From Motacilla alba alba (taxonomy: Eukaryota; Chordata; Aves; Passeriformes; Motacillidae): a DNA stretch of 64,000 nt. Made by a program: the position numbers and the translations under genes. Location: the NCBI RefSeq assembly GCF_015832195.1, contig NC_052016.1, positions 26,061,129 to 26,125,128 on the forward strand. The letters are read 5' to 3'. Below are positions 51,577 to 60,826 of this stretch, piece by piece (positions within the stretch are counted from its first letter, which is position 1; the number at the start of each line of letters is the position of its first letter). Below the pieces are notes generated by a model. That model was not told the DNA's origin and searched no databases. It saw only the letters and a program-made list of their open reading frames with translations.

Positions 51577-54560
51577 GGGCAGCTTCAGAATCGTAAGTTT
51601 TGTGTGGTGCTTTCTGCTTTGTTTTCTTCTTGGTAGTGGGAATTAAAACTGGTGTGGACGAATGTTTCGCTCATACTCGAGGTTTAGCTTTAGCTTACTG
51701 TCAGGTGTGAATTACAAACATCAGAGGTTAGTTTGTAACTTGGAACTATCGGGAGCGCTTTAGTCGGCCACAAACTACCAGCTACTGACAGATCTTGTAG
51801 ATATACGCCCCAGTACGAAATGAAAACTGAAACCATTATTTGGTTTATTTTTTTTCATGCAGAGGACTTGTGTACACTCCCAGAGTGAAAAAGATTTCCA
51901 TCTATGATGATGACAGATTTTACAGAAGAGCATACGGTAATATTGGGTTTTACTAGAATGAAGTGGTTTTAAATGGAAAACAAAGTAATCTTTACGCATC
52001 TTATGTAGTACTTGTACTGCAGTGGTGTTTACAATATGCCAAATGCTGCAACAAGCGCCAGCTGAGTTTACACCTGAGGCACTTTAGAATCTGAATAGAA
52101 AAGTGGAGGAAGGGAAAGAGGGATTATTTTTCCCCAAAAGCAAAATTTTAAAACTAAGGCAGCAATTGTAAAGGCTGCTAGCATATACAGCCTCGGATAT
52201 TGCATTTATATATAGACAGTGAAGTACAAACAGCTATCAATGCTGACTTAGAATGCAGACTTACAACAAAGAAGTGCATGCATTATGCAGCTGTATCTGG
52301 AACAACCTGTAATTGCTACTTTTTAATTCTACAATTAATTGTTACTACAATAAAATCAGTCCCCTGGACTAATAAGTATATAAATCTAAGCTGCTATTTA
52401 AGTAAACTCCAAAATGATAACCTATCATTAATTGCCTCAAAACTTTTCATTTTGCATCCTGAAGGCAATTTTAGGAAGGAAAGTAATTTGTGCACCTAAT
52501 GTAAAACTGTGTTTGTTTATTTTGGCTTCCTGAAATCTTCAGCAACCCTTCACAATGCTTTGTAAAGTATGTGTTCAGGCTTTAATTTGGAATTGCGTGT
52601 CCTTGTTTTGGAACTGAAAAAGCAATGTTGCTGTTCGTAGCTGAAGTAAAAGAATAGTAACCTCCTATTCAGAGTATGCTGGGAAATTAATCTCTCCAAT
52701 CTTTTAGGGGTGAGGAGGGAAAGACACTGAGAGGTGGTCCCCAGCATACCACTCCAAGGAAAGTGCATCTACCTATTCCTAATTCTTACAGAAAGCTTTC
52801 TGCCTTTCTTCATACACATCTTTCCTTAAAATCTGTCCATTTTTCTCCCACCTTGTCTCATGGGAACAACTGGAATGTGGGTAGCTTCTTTCCCACTAAG
52901 TATTATCTCTTTTGCATTAATTGCCCACATTTCAGTAGTATAGCAGACTGTTTTCCCATCTCCTTTGTGTCTTTTGTACCTTCCTGCAGAATGAAAAAAT
53001 CGTAGATGAATGGGTGCCCTTGCATTTTCTTTGTGCTGTTTCCATTTCAAGAAACTGGCAAGACAGTAATAAATGGATTATATATCATAGCATATGATTT
53101 TTACCCTTTTTCTACGTGTACTGATTATATGAGATAAAAAAGGAGAAAGTATAATTTTCTAGCCTGCTCTCTATTATTTAGAAGCCAGGAATGACCATGA
53201 AGAGAGGACTTAATAATACTGGCCCAGTGGAGATTACTCAAAAGGGAAATACATATGGTGGTGTTATGTTGAAAAGCAAAAATGTGTTTGTTTTGTTCTG
53301 TTTTTTGTTTTGTTTTGTTTTGTTTTTATTTAGGAGTGTAAGAAATAATTTTCAATCTAAGCACCTTTCCTCAAAGAAACTTGCATTCCTTGAAAGAGCT
53401 GGGTTCCAAATCAAGTTGCTTACATGAAAATATTCAGATCACTTTTTGTCCTAGTATTAGCTTTATCAAATGGTACAGTGACTTTTAACATGGAATGTAA
53501 TTTACTGTGTTCTATAAAACTTCTTTTAGTTCAGCAAGAAAATCTTAAAGGTCTACAGTCTAACTTGCCAAATATAACTTGATTCAGACCATTTATAGGA
53601 AAAAAAAAAAAGTTACTATTCTAGGACTTAACTCCTGTAAAGGTAGGATTCTGACCACACCAAAGGTTATATCCTGTTTGCTGTTCTACAGCCAGTGACA
53701 GTCAGTAGTAGATCAAAGAATTACTAGGAAAATAGAAGGTTATGCTAAGCTTAATTTTTAAGCTGCACAAAAATCACTTTCTGGTATAATTCATATCAGT
53801 CACTAGAGGTAACCTAAAATTGGAGACCTCAATCCAACCTCATGATAGTTTGCTGCCTGGACTTTCTTTTCTCCTGCTCCTGGATCACAGTGGCTAGTTT
53901 ATTCTGTCATCCATTCCTCTGTTTCCATGTGGCAAGTGCTTGCAAGGATGAATGACTAGAGTGATTAGCAGAAAGCAAACACATACATGTATTACCTGTT
54001 CTAGTGCAGTTGAAGGTAGAAGAACATGGAGAGTATGCTGGTACACTAAAACAGGAAGGTTGCTTAGTAAATGCAGCTTATTTTCTTTAAAAACTCAGGA
54101 TCGGCTTATGACGCTTGGACTATTTCCAGCTGCCTAGGCCTGTATTTCAAAGCTGGCCTTGAAACTCAGTGGAGTTCCAAGATAATGGCTAGGAGACAGC
54201 ACAATAAAAGTTGTTCAAGTGAACAATGAACCATGTGCCTCCTTCTTAAAGCCTTTAATTCAAACTACCTTAAATAGATCTTTAAATAAAAATACTACTT
54301 ACAAATTTTAACTACCAAACTGAAATAAGGTGTAATAAAGGCAGAGGAGTTACTGCTGTTGGAAATTTGCAACTGACATTTCTAAGAGATTTTAGAAGCA
54401 GCTGGTTTGCTATACATCACCAGGAAATACTCTGGTTCAACAAGTATTTAATTTGTAACAGCTTTTAAATCTGAATGCTAATGCAGGGGGGTGGGTAGAC
54501 GGGTGTTGTGTGGAGGTCTATCACTACTTTGATATAGCAGTCTTCTTAATTTGTAGTGGT
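51577..54560. other. Intergenic or 5' leader intron of ARB2B
   Basis: AT-rich, with a TTTTG-type microsatellite at about 53290-53332 and no recognisable coding exon. If the upstream island drives ARB2B, this is a single 5' UTR intron ending at the AG at 54555-54556. Confidence 0.5.
53290..53332. repeat. (TTTTG)n microsatellite
   Basis: TTTTG units with minor interruptions, ending in TTTTTATTT. Confidence 0.8.
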
Positions 54561-54565
54561 TACAA

Positions 54566-55630
54566 ATGCAGCGTGAACTCAGTTTGAGGAAACTAACAGA
54601 GGGTTCAGAGTATCAAGAGGAACTAAAATATGACTTCGATATAAAAGGGGAACTGAGGCACCTGGATACAAATGAGTCCTTTATTTTCAATTACTACAAG
54701 AATGGACATGAGCAGAATCATAAACGCTATGAAGTTCTGGGACATTCTATTACCCAGTATGTTTATGAGCTCCTGGAAAGAGTCTGCATGCTGCAGAAGG
54801 TTTATATTCCTACTGACGCCACAGAGGATGAACCAAGAAGCTTCTTTTTCATGAGCAAGGATGCATTAACAAGTTCCTCTAGCCTGATTATCTTTCTTCA
54901 AGACCATGGAGTTTTTTGTGCTGGACAGTGGGGGCGAAGGGCAATTGTCAGCGAGGGCCTGAAACATGGAACACAAATACCATTCATCAAAATGGCCCTG
55001 CAGAGCCACTGGGAAGTGATTGTACTGAACCCCAATGACAATTTCACTGATCTGAACACTGCAAAAGAGAGACTTTCTGCCAGGGAAGAAGGGCTTACTT
55101 TTACACAGTCTGTCTGTTGGATCCCCAAAAGGGGCAGCAGGAGCCCTGAAGAGCATACTGTGTATGTATGGGATCATTTCATTGCAAAGAGTGCAGCCAG
55201 GAACGTGGCCTTCATTGCCCATGGCTATGGTGGGTTGGTGTTCGTTGATCTGCTGGTGCAGAGGAAATGTGAGGTGATGAATAAAGTGTACTCTGTGGCG
55301 TTCATCGACTCTGCGCACAACATGCAGCACCAGAGCGGACATGATCCAGAAATACAGGAATGGATGCACAAAAACTGCCGAGAATGGGTGTCAAACAGTA
55401 AACCCCTAAATAAAACTGTGCACTTTCTCACGAGAGTAAATTGTCCTACTTTCTCTGCTGGAACAGAAAAGTATGGTTTAGCACCCTCCTGCTGCTTACA
55501 GCCCATCTTTAAGTACTTGAAGAGCATGCTGAAAGCCAAGATCACAACAGCCTTGAGGAATTCACCTGTTGCAACCAGAAGCAGCACAAGAAAGAAGAGA
55601 GGCAATAAAGTTACACTGGTTTGTTCTTGA
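54566..55630 (+). CDS. ARB2B: ARB2B / FAM172B, intact single-exon ARB2-family protein
   Basis: A 354-codon frame related to ARB2A (FAM172A), an alpha/beta-hydrolase-like nuclear protein tied to Argonaute-2 and splicing control. Shared blocks are GELRHLDTNESFIFNYY, KRYEVLGHSITQYVYELLE, GTQIPFIKMALQ, SPEEHTVYVWDHFIAKSAA and REWVSNSKPL. ARB2A is split over many exons; here the coding region is uninterrupted, which points to an old retrocopy. The nucleophile elbow AHSYGG of ARB2A reads AHGYGG (Gly220), and the HGSG oxyanion segment reads QDHG, so hydrolase chemistry is unlikely; Asp248 remains. The charged ARB2A insert before SPEEH is mostly missing and the C-terminal KHEEL is absent. Its place between SENP7 and TRMT10C matches the human pseudogene FAM172BP. 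A possible leader acceptor (AATTTGTAG) lies ten bases before the ATG. Confidence 0.9.
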   Translation: MQRELSLRKLTEGSEYQEELKYDFDIKGELRHLDTNESFIFNYYKNGHEQNHKRYEVLGHSITQYVYELLERVCMLQKVYIPTDATEDEPRSFFFMSKDALTSSSSLIIFLQDHGVFCAGQWGRRAIVSEGLKHGTQIPFIKMALQSHWEVIVLNPNDNFTDLNTAKERLSAREEGLTFTQSVCWIPKRGSRSPEEHTVYVWDHFIAKSAARNVAFIAHGYGGLVFVDLLVQRKCEVMNKVYSVAFIDSAHNMQHQSGHDPEIQEWMHKNCREWVSNSKPLNKTVHFLTRVNCPTFSAGTEKYGLAPSCCLQPIFKYLKSMLKAKITTALRNSPVATRSSTRKKRGNKVTLVCS

Positions 55631-55880
55631 TAATAGTCTCTTCCTTTCATAAGTGCCTCTCCACCTTTCAGTCACTTAAGTACCTTCATCTTGCTGTGGA
55701 GAAATTCACAGTTCTAAGTTTGAAACTATGTTTGGTTTTGAGAAGAAAAACACAGAAGTTAACTATTAGGAAAGACATGCATTGTCGAAAGCCTTAAGCC
55801 ACAACCCTTTGGCTAGCTGTGAAATTTAAAGTTGAATTAAAGATGTTAAGGTATACGGACTCTCATCTGTCATTTTCTAT

Positions 55881-55886
55881 AATAAA
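55881..55886 (+). terminator. ARB2B: Poly(A) signal of ARB2B
   Basis: AATAAA about 250 bases after the ARB2B stop codon, with another weaker ATTAAA at 55836-55841. Confidence 0.6.
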
Positions 55887-56928
55887 CATTCTATAGTTTT
55901 GGCTCTATAATCAGACTAAACCATCAGGAAAACATTTGTTTAAGTGCTTAGCTTCATTAGAAGGCCAAATCTGGAATAGCAAAAGCATCTATAAACAATC
56001 TGTTTCCTCCTATGCACCATGTATTGTTTAAAATCTTTCAAGATCTACCTTCCTCCTTGAAACATTTACTGTTAAGCTGAACAATGCTTCGTGGAAGTAC
56101 ATACTACTACCTTCCCTCCAGTCAGAGCTGGAGGGAAGGAAACATGACACATGGAGGTAAAATAATTTCCATTTTAAAGCCAACTAAGCGAGTGAGAATA
56201 CTGGACATGAGCTGCTGTAGATACAGTAGTCTGGCAACTTGCAGTTACCAAACTGATGCAAAGGAATGACACTGCTGCTTCCTCTAAGCTGTTTAACTTT
56301 AGACAGAGGTGGGAAATACAGTTTTTAAATTTACATACTCAAGGTGTGTAATGTGTACAAGCAGAAGTTTAAATAATCTTTAAAATGAATGTAGACAAAA
56401 GAATTATTCTTAATTTCCAGTTCAAAACCATGAGAATCAAAAGTGTTCAATGGCCACAAAAAAGGATCCTTTGGACGATGACAAAACCTTCTCCTACAAG
56501 TGTGGAACATTCCAATCTCAGTGAAAAAAGCTGTTGAACAGTAGTAATGGGTATCAGAGAGAAGAGAGCATCAACTTGCTTTTGTGTTTATATCCATTTC
56601 AAATTTCAGTCACCATCTCTTGGAAGAAACTTCTGTCCTGTTATGCAGCAATGGGTAAAATGTAACATTCTATAGGAAAGGCACATTCAATTGAATGTTC
56701 TTGAGAGCAAGCATAGCTTTTTTTTTTATTAACGTCATGTTTACTGTTATTACATCTGAATGAAAATGACACTAAACAGACAACTAAGAGTGCCTTGGTT
56801 CCCTGAAGAAGGTTGCACTGGAGATGTCACAGCTGAGGATGCACACAGCCTGCCTGCTTTGTAAGGGCTGGTCAGCACACAACTCAAAGAACAATCACTT
56901 TTGTGAACTCTGTGCATGAATGTGTAGC
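55887..56928. other. Intergenic between convergent ARB2B and TXNL4B
   Basis: About 1 kb of AT-rich unique sequence between the two 3' ends. No gene or interspersed repeat recognised. Confidence 0.6.
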
Positions 56929-56934
56929 TTTATT
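56929..56934 (-). terminator. TXNL4B: Poly(A) signal of TXNL4B
   Basis: AATAAA on the minus strand about 175 bases after the TXNL4B stop. Confidence 0.6.
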
Positions 56935-57106
56935 TATGAGAGAAGCATGAGGTGACAGAATATCTGTCTTCAGAAGGAGACCAATATGATCCTTCAGGAT
57001 AAATGCTCAAACTGTCCCACAGTGTCAGAGGAGGCCAAAAATGTTCAAAGGATAAAGGAATTTACAACATTGTCCATTTGTGTAATTATTTTCTCAGGTC
57101 AACACA

Positions 57107-57272
57107 TTAAATTCCTTGGTAGAGAAGGTCATATTTAGGAATGTTCTTGGGATCAATAGGACTTCTCACAATGAGCTTTCCCCGCATTGCTCCGCGGTAG
57201 ATCACTTCAATCAGATCTATAAAGTCCTGCTTTGTTTTGAAGCTTCCCACAAATTTTGTGTGATCTGGAGAC
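57107..57272 (-). CDS. TXNL4B: TXNL4B last coding exon
   Basis: Completes the Gly codon after the acceptor, then [11 protein letters not shown] through to the stop at 57107. The C terminus reads LLYQGI where human has LLYQDI. Confidence 0.96.
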
Positions 57273-58319
57273 CTAAATATAAGCATAAGACAAAGGTAGA
57301 ATTGTAATGTTAAAGTATTCAGAGAAAAACCACCTAAAAATGTGAAAAGATGCCCAAATGAGATAAGGAGTTCTGATCTGGTCATTCTGAAAGAATGAAC
57401 TAACTTTGTAATGGCATAACCAAGTCAGGAAAATGCTGTGATCTCCAAAGGTCAAACAGGTGCAGTGTCATGTCTAAGATTTTAATAATTTCTTACTATT
57501 TTTTGCAGAGTAAGACATATTGCACCACTTATTGCATCAGAGCATATTTCAAATTACTTCCCTATTTATATCCTTCTGGCTTCCTACAGAATTCTCAAGG
57601 CAGATGCTGGTAACAACATTATAGTTTTCAAATAGTTACCTTCCCCAGACAAGATAACATAGAAAAAGACTGATAATTCTTATGGACGTAATAGACAATG
57701 GTAGGATGACTTACCCATAATCAACCTTCATGTGCTGTCCATTGAAGAAAAATACAGTAGATGGGATATAACTGATGTCAAAATACTGGGTGTACACTGG
57801 GACGTCGTTCACATCCACCAGGTAAATGACTGCCATTTTACTTAGGTCATGAGCTGTTTTTGCAAGCTGGAAAGAGTGAGAAAGGCAGATGACAAATAGA
57901 CTGAGAAACAAGGACAAGACGGTGCAAACTTGTTAAAGCCTGTTTGTCTTACGTGTTACCAGCTTAAGCAGGTATCACATCTTGTCTACCTCAAGCACTT
58001 TGTTCAGCCACTACAACAGTAACACAGACGCTTACTTTTCAAACCTTTTTATAAATATAGTGTAATTTCATTCTATATTTGTCACCAAACTTTTTCATTA
58101 GTGCCTATCTTAGCAAAAGCAACGTTCTCTTCTATGCATCAAATATAGTTGTACAGTCCGTTTAAAAAAAAAAAAAAAAGGTCTTACAATATCATCGAGC
58201 TGCAGACAAACAGCATCATTATCTCTTCCAAAACGCAGAACCAAAACCTTCTCAGCGACGCTTTTTATTGCCTGATCCACTTCCCTCTTACAGGTCAGTT
58301 TGGGCAGCAGAAAACTCAT
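57107..58319 (-). CDS. TXNL4B: TXNL4B, thioredoxin-like 4B (Dim2-type splicing factor)
   Basis: Three exons join exactly: 58319-58188 (44 codons, donor GATATT|GTAAGA, phase 0), 57866-57715 (acceptor TTTCCAG, donor TATGG|GTAAGT, phase 2) and 57272-57107 (acceptor ATATTTAG). The product is 149 aa, the length of human TXNL4B and nearly identical to it: [78 protein letters not shown] and [16 protein letters not shown]. The fold is thioredoxin-like but lacks a CxxC redox pair; the human protein is nuclear and binds the U4/U6-U5 factor PRPF6. The ATG has G at -3. The head-to-head neighbour is TRMT10C. With introns present it is the genuine gene, not a retrocopy. Confidence 0.96.
57715..57866 (-). 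CDS. TXNL4B: TXNL4B middle coding exon
   Basis: Encodes [19 protein letters not shown] and the cis-proline-containing [11 protein letters not shown] strand. GT/AG borders, phase 0 to 2. Confidence 0.96.
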
Positions 58320-58340
58320 CGCGACAGATCACGGCCTCCA
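58188..58340 (-). CDS. TXNL4B: TXNL4B first coding exon (with 21-base leader)
   Basis: The minus strand has a CTAAC branch-like site and acceptor GGATTTTAG just before 58340, so a non-coding exon further up in the CpG island is likely. Coding starts at 58319; the donor is at 58187-58186. Confidence 0.85.
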
Positions 58341-58431
58341 CTAAAATCCCAGCCTTACAGTTAGGGAAAAAACAACAAAACAACGCACCATCAATCAACA
58401 GCAAAAAGAAGCGAAACATCTCTGTACTATC

Positions 58432-58452
58432 TTTTTTTTTTTTTTTTTTTAT
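58432..58452. repeat. Poly(T) tract near the TXNL4B 5' end
   Basis: An uninterrupted run of about 20 T at the edge of the CpG island. On the TXNL4B strand it is poly(A), probably intronic. Confidence 0.8.
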
Positions 58453-58787
58453 AGTTAAAGAAGGGGGATGGGGACAGAAGAGAGCGAGAGAGAGACCCGA
58501 GATCAGCAGGCCGGGCTGACAAACCCCTCGGCCCCAGGCGACTGCCTCACGCCCCAGCCCAGCGCGGCGGCGGGGCCAGACCCCGCCCCGCACCAGGGGC
58601 GGTGGCAGCACCCACCGGCAGCCCCCTCGGTGCCCGGGGGCTCCCCGGGAAGGGAATATGGGAGAGTTCGGATCACCGCCCGCCGCAGCTCCCGCCGTGA
58701 GGGCGCAGACAGCCCGGAACGTGGCGGTGCAGCCGCGGAGCGCCGGGGACAGCCGAGGGGAGCACCGCGGCCGGGCGGGCCCGCCCC

Positions 58788-58797
58788 GCGCAGGCGC
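58788..58797. promoter_or_regulatory. NRF1-like site
   Basis: GCGCAGGCGC differs from the canonical GCGCATGCGC by one central base. It lies just upstream of the proposed TRMT10C first-exon donor. Confidence 0.45.
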
Positions 58798-58860
58798 AGC
58801 GGCTCCGTGAGGTGAGCGGCGGTGGCGGCGCGGTCAGTGCCGGCGGTGAGCGCGGAGTCC

Positions 58861-58916
58861 GCCCTGCCCTGCCCTGCCCTGCCCTGCCCTGCCCTGCCCT
58901 GCCCTGCCTTGCCCCG
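58861..58916. repeat. (CCCTG)n pentanucleotide repeat
   Basis: About ten CCCTG units in a row, the last with a T, inside the CpG island and just within the first TRMT10C intron. The minus strand reads GGGCA repeated, a series of G3 runs with two-base loops. Confidence 0.95.
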
Positions 58917-59189
58917 ACCGAGCCCCGGCGGGCGGGAGCGCGGCCGGAGATCCGGCAAGTGCTTCTCGCCACCCGCGGCGCGGTGCCCCGGAGGCCGCGG
59001 TCCCCCGGGCCCCGCCGCAGTGGGAGGAGCGGGCGCGCCGGTGTCCCCGGGAGGGCTGGGGGACACAGCGCGGGGCTGTGGCGTGTCAGCTGGGGCTCAG
59101 CGGCTCGGGTGCTGTGGGCTGGTTCAAAAGTTGTTCAGCGCGTGCAGTACTGCTCCCCTGCAGCCGGCCTCATCAGTGAGTGTCTGCAG

Positions 59190-59500
59190 TGAGTGCCAAG
59201 AGTGTGGATCCAGGCTCTTGCCCGTGGGGCCAAGCCATGGGGCAAGAAGCAATGGGCAGAAACTGAGGCACGGAAGTTCCACCTGAACATGAGGAGCAAC
59301 TTCTTTACTCTGCAGGTGGTCGTGCACTGAACAGGTTGCCCAGAGGGGTTCTGGAATCTCCCTTACTGGAGATATTGCACACCTATCTAGAAACAACCCT
59401 GTGCCATGTGCTCTGGGATGACCCTGCTTGAGCTGAGGAGTTGGACCAGATCCATTGTGGCCCCTTCCAAACTTACTCAGCCTGTGATTCTGAGTGGGCA
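59190..59500 (+). mobile_element. CR1 LINE 3' end
   Basis: Plus orientation: CACCTGAACATGAGGAGCAA, CTTCTTTACTCTGCAG, GAACAGGTTGCCCAGAGGGG, TGGACCAGATCCATTGTGGC and CCCTTCCAAACTTACTCAGC, with a GTGATTCTGAG tail. It lies in the TRMT10C first intron, immediately after the CpG island. Confidence 0.88.
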
Positions 59501-60789
59501 GCTATGCTGGGGAAGTAAGGCAAGTTGTTCAGTCTCTGAAATATCAGTGGAGAGCCTTTCTGATATTGAGAGGAGTTGCAGTGAAATCATGGTAAAAAAG
59601 AAAAATTCTTTCAATGCTAGGTTCTTCAAAGAGCCTTAGATTGATTCTTGCTGCAATGATGTTAGCATGAATGACACTTGGCTCTATCAAAAGCTGTCAT
59701 CAAGTATTCTAATGGTGTAAATCTGGTGTTCAATATTGACTTAATTGGAGCTCCAGTAATGTAAGTTAATTGAGGAACTGATCCCTTGTATTCTCCATGC
59801 TTCTCTGATTATTATTTTTGCCAGTAGTTGAATGCTTCAATGTAAAAGTGGGACACTTCCATTGTAGCACTTACAAATTTTCACATTGTTACATTGCTTG
59901 GTTGTTCTTGCTCCTTTTATCTTAATAATGGTAGAACATGAGAGGTCAGCCACCAATTTGACCAATTACTATGTAATAAAACACATGCCAGGTTATATAA
60001 CGTTTCTAAATAATACGCTGCTCCTTCTGTGCCTCTATCTGAGCAGGTACATATTTACAAACCCAATATTAGATCTAACTTCTTGTTCTGTATATCACAT
60101 TATTTTCAGTTTATTAGGAAGATTATAGATTTTGATTTAAAATTTAGGAATTAATTCTAGTTTTGTCCAAATCACATTTCCTCAAGGACTGAAACTCTAC
60201 TGATGCTTATAGTTCAGTAGTGTGCATAGGCCAGGGAAACTATTAAATGTTCTTGGATGTGTTTTTCTTTCTGCAGACCTTTCATATTTAAATACAAATG
60301 TGGATAAAATTAATGGGACTGGGGGGATTTATGTCGCAGCTTTATGTACCTATGCCAACTTCACAGACAATTTAGCAAAAAGAAAAAAGAAGGTCTTTTC
60401 TTGTACTAATTGTACTAATTCTTGTACTAATTCTTCCATCTCTTCTTTCTGTTTTCACAGGATAGATAAATTATATAAAAATACTTCTGGTTTGCATGCA
60501 GCATTTCATTGACTTTGCTTGTGAAGGCTCACCATATGATACCGATAACTTGAAGAGATCTTGGACAGTTCTTGGAGGTTGTTTGACTACATTTTAAATT
60601 GCAGTAAGTATAGCTGGTTTAAGCTGTTTTTATTTAGGAAACAATAAGAAATTCATAGTAGAAGGAGGAATTTCTAGATCCTCCAAGAAGTAACCTATTG
60701 TGTGTCAGTGTTACTAAGAAAAAAAAACTGCATGTGTTTTCTTTGTGATTTCTGACAAGTTTTTTTCCCCTCTAATTGGAGTTTTGCAG
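59501..60789 (+). other. TRMT10C 5' UTR intron (remainder)
   Basis: AT-rich sequence with no gene recognised, ending in a long pyrimidine tract and TTTTGCAG at 60782-60789. It holds a small tandem TTGTACTAATTC repeat at about 60396-60432. Confidence 0.65.
60396..60432. repeat. Short tandem repeat of CTTGTACTAATT type
   Basis: CTTGTACTAATTGTACTAAT followed by TCTTGTACTAATTC, about three imperfect units. Confidence 0.75.
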
Positions 60790-60802
60790 ATAAGTGTTGC
60801 AC

Positions 60803-60826
60803 ATGTCTAAATATGCAGTCTGCTAA
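60803..60826 (+). promoter_or_regulatory. Seven-codon upstream ORF overlapping the TRMT10C start
   Basis: ATG at 60803, 13 bases into the coding exon, opens MSKYAVC and stops with TAA at 60824-60826. It overlaps the first TRMT10C ATG (60813) in another frame and stops one base before the second in-frame ATG (60828). Confidence 0.6.

Larger units (their letters stand above)
58480..59115. promoter_or_regulatory. CpG island, bidirectional promoter TXNL4B / TRMT10C
   Basis: GC- and CpG-dense block between divergently transcribed TXNL4B and TRMT10C. GCGCAGGCGC at 58788-58797 resembles the NRF1 site, fitting a gene for a mitochondrial RNA-processing protein. A strong plus-strand donor, CCGTGAG|GTGAGCGG, ends a probable TRMT10C first exon at 58811. 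Open frames of up to 187 codons here are GC-composition artefacts. Confidence 0.85.

Noticed and set aside
51555..51595. Pyrimidine tract plus CAGGG as a coding-exon acceptor
   Set aside because: Part of a G/T-rich low-complexity tract; the following sequence joins to no ARB2B frame.
58861..58916. Possible CRISPR-like array
   Set aside because: A five-base microsatellite without spacers in a vertebrate promoter.
58503..59066. 187-codon and other GC-rich frames in the TXNL4B/TRMT10C island
   Set aside because: Composition-driven, crossing the CCCTG repeat; no conserved domain.
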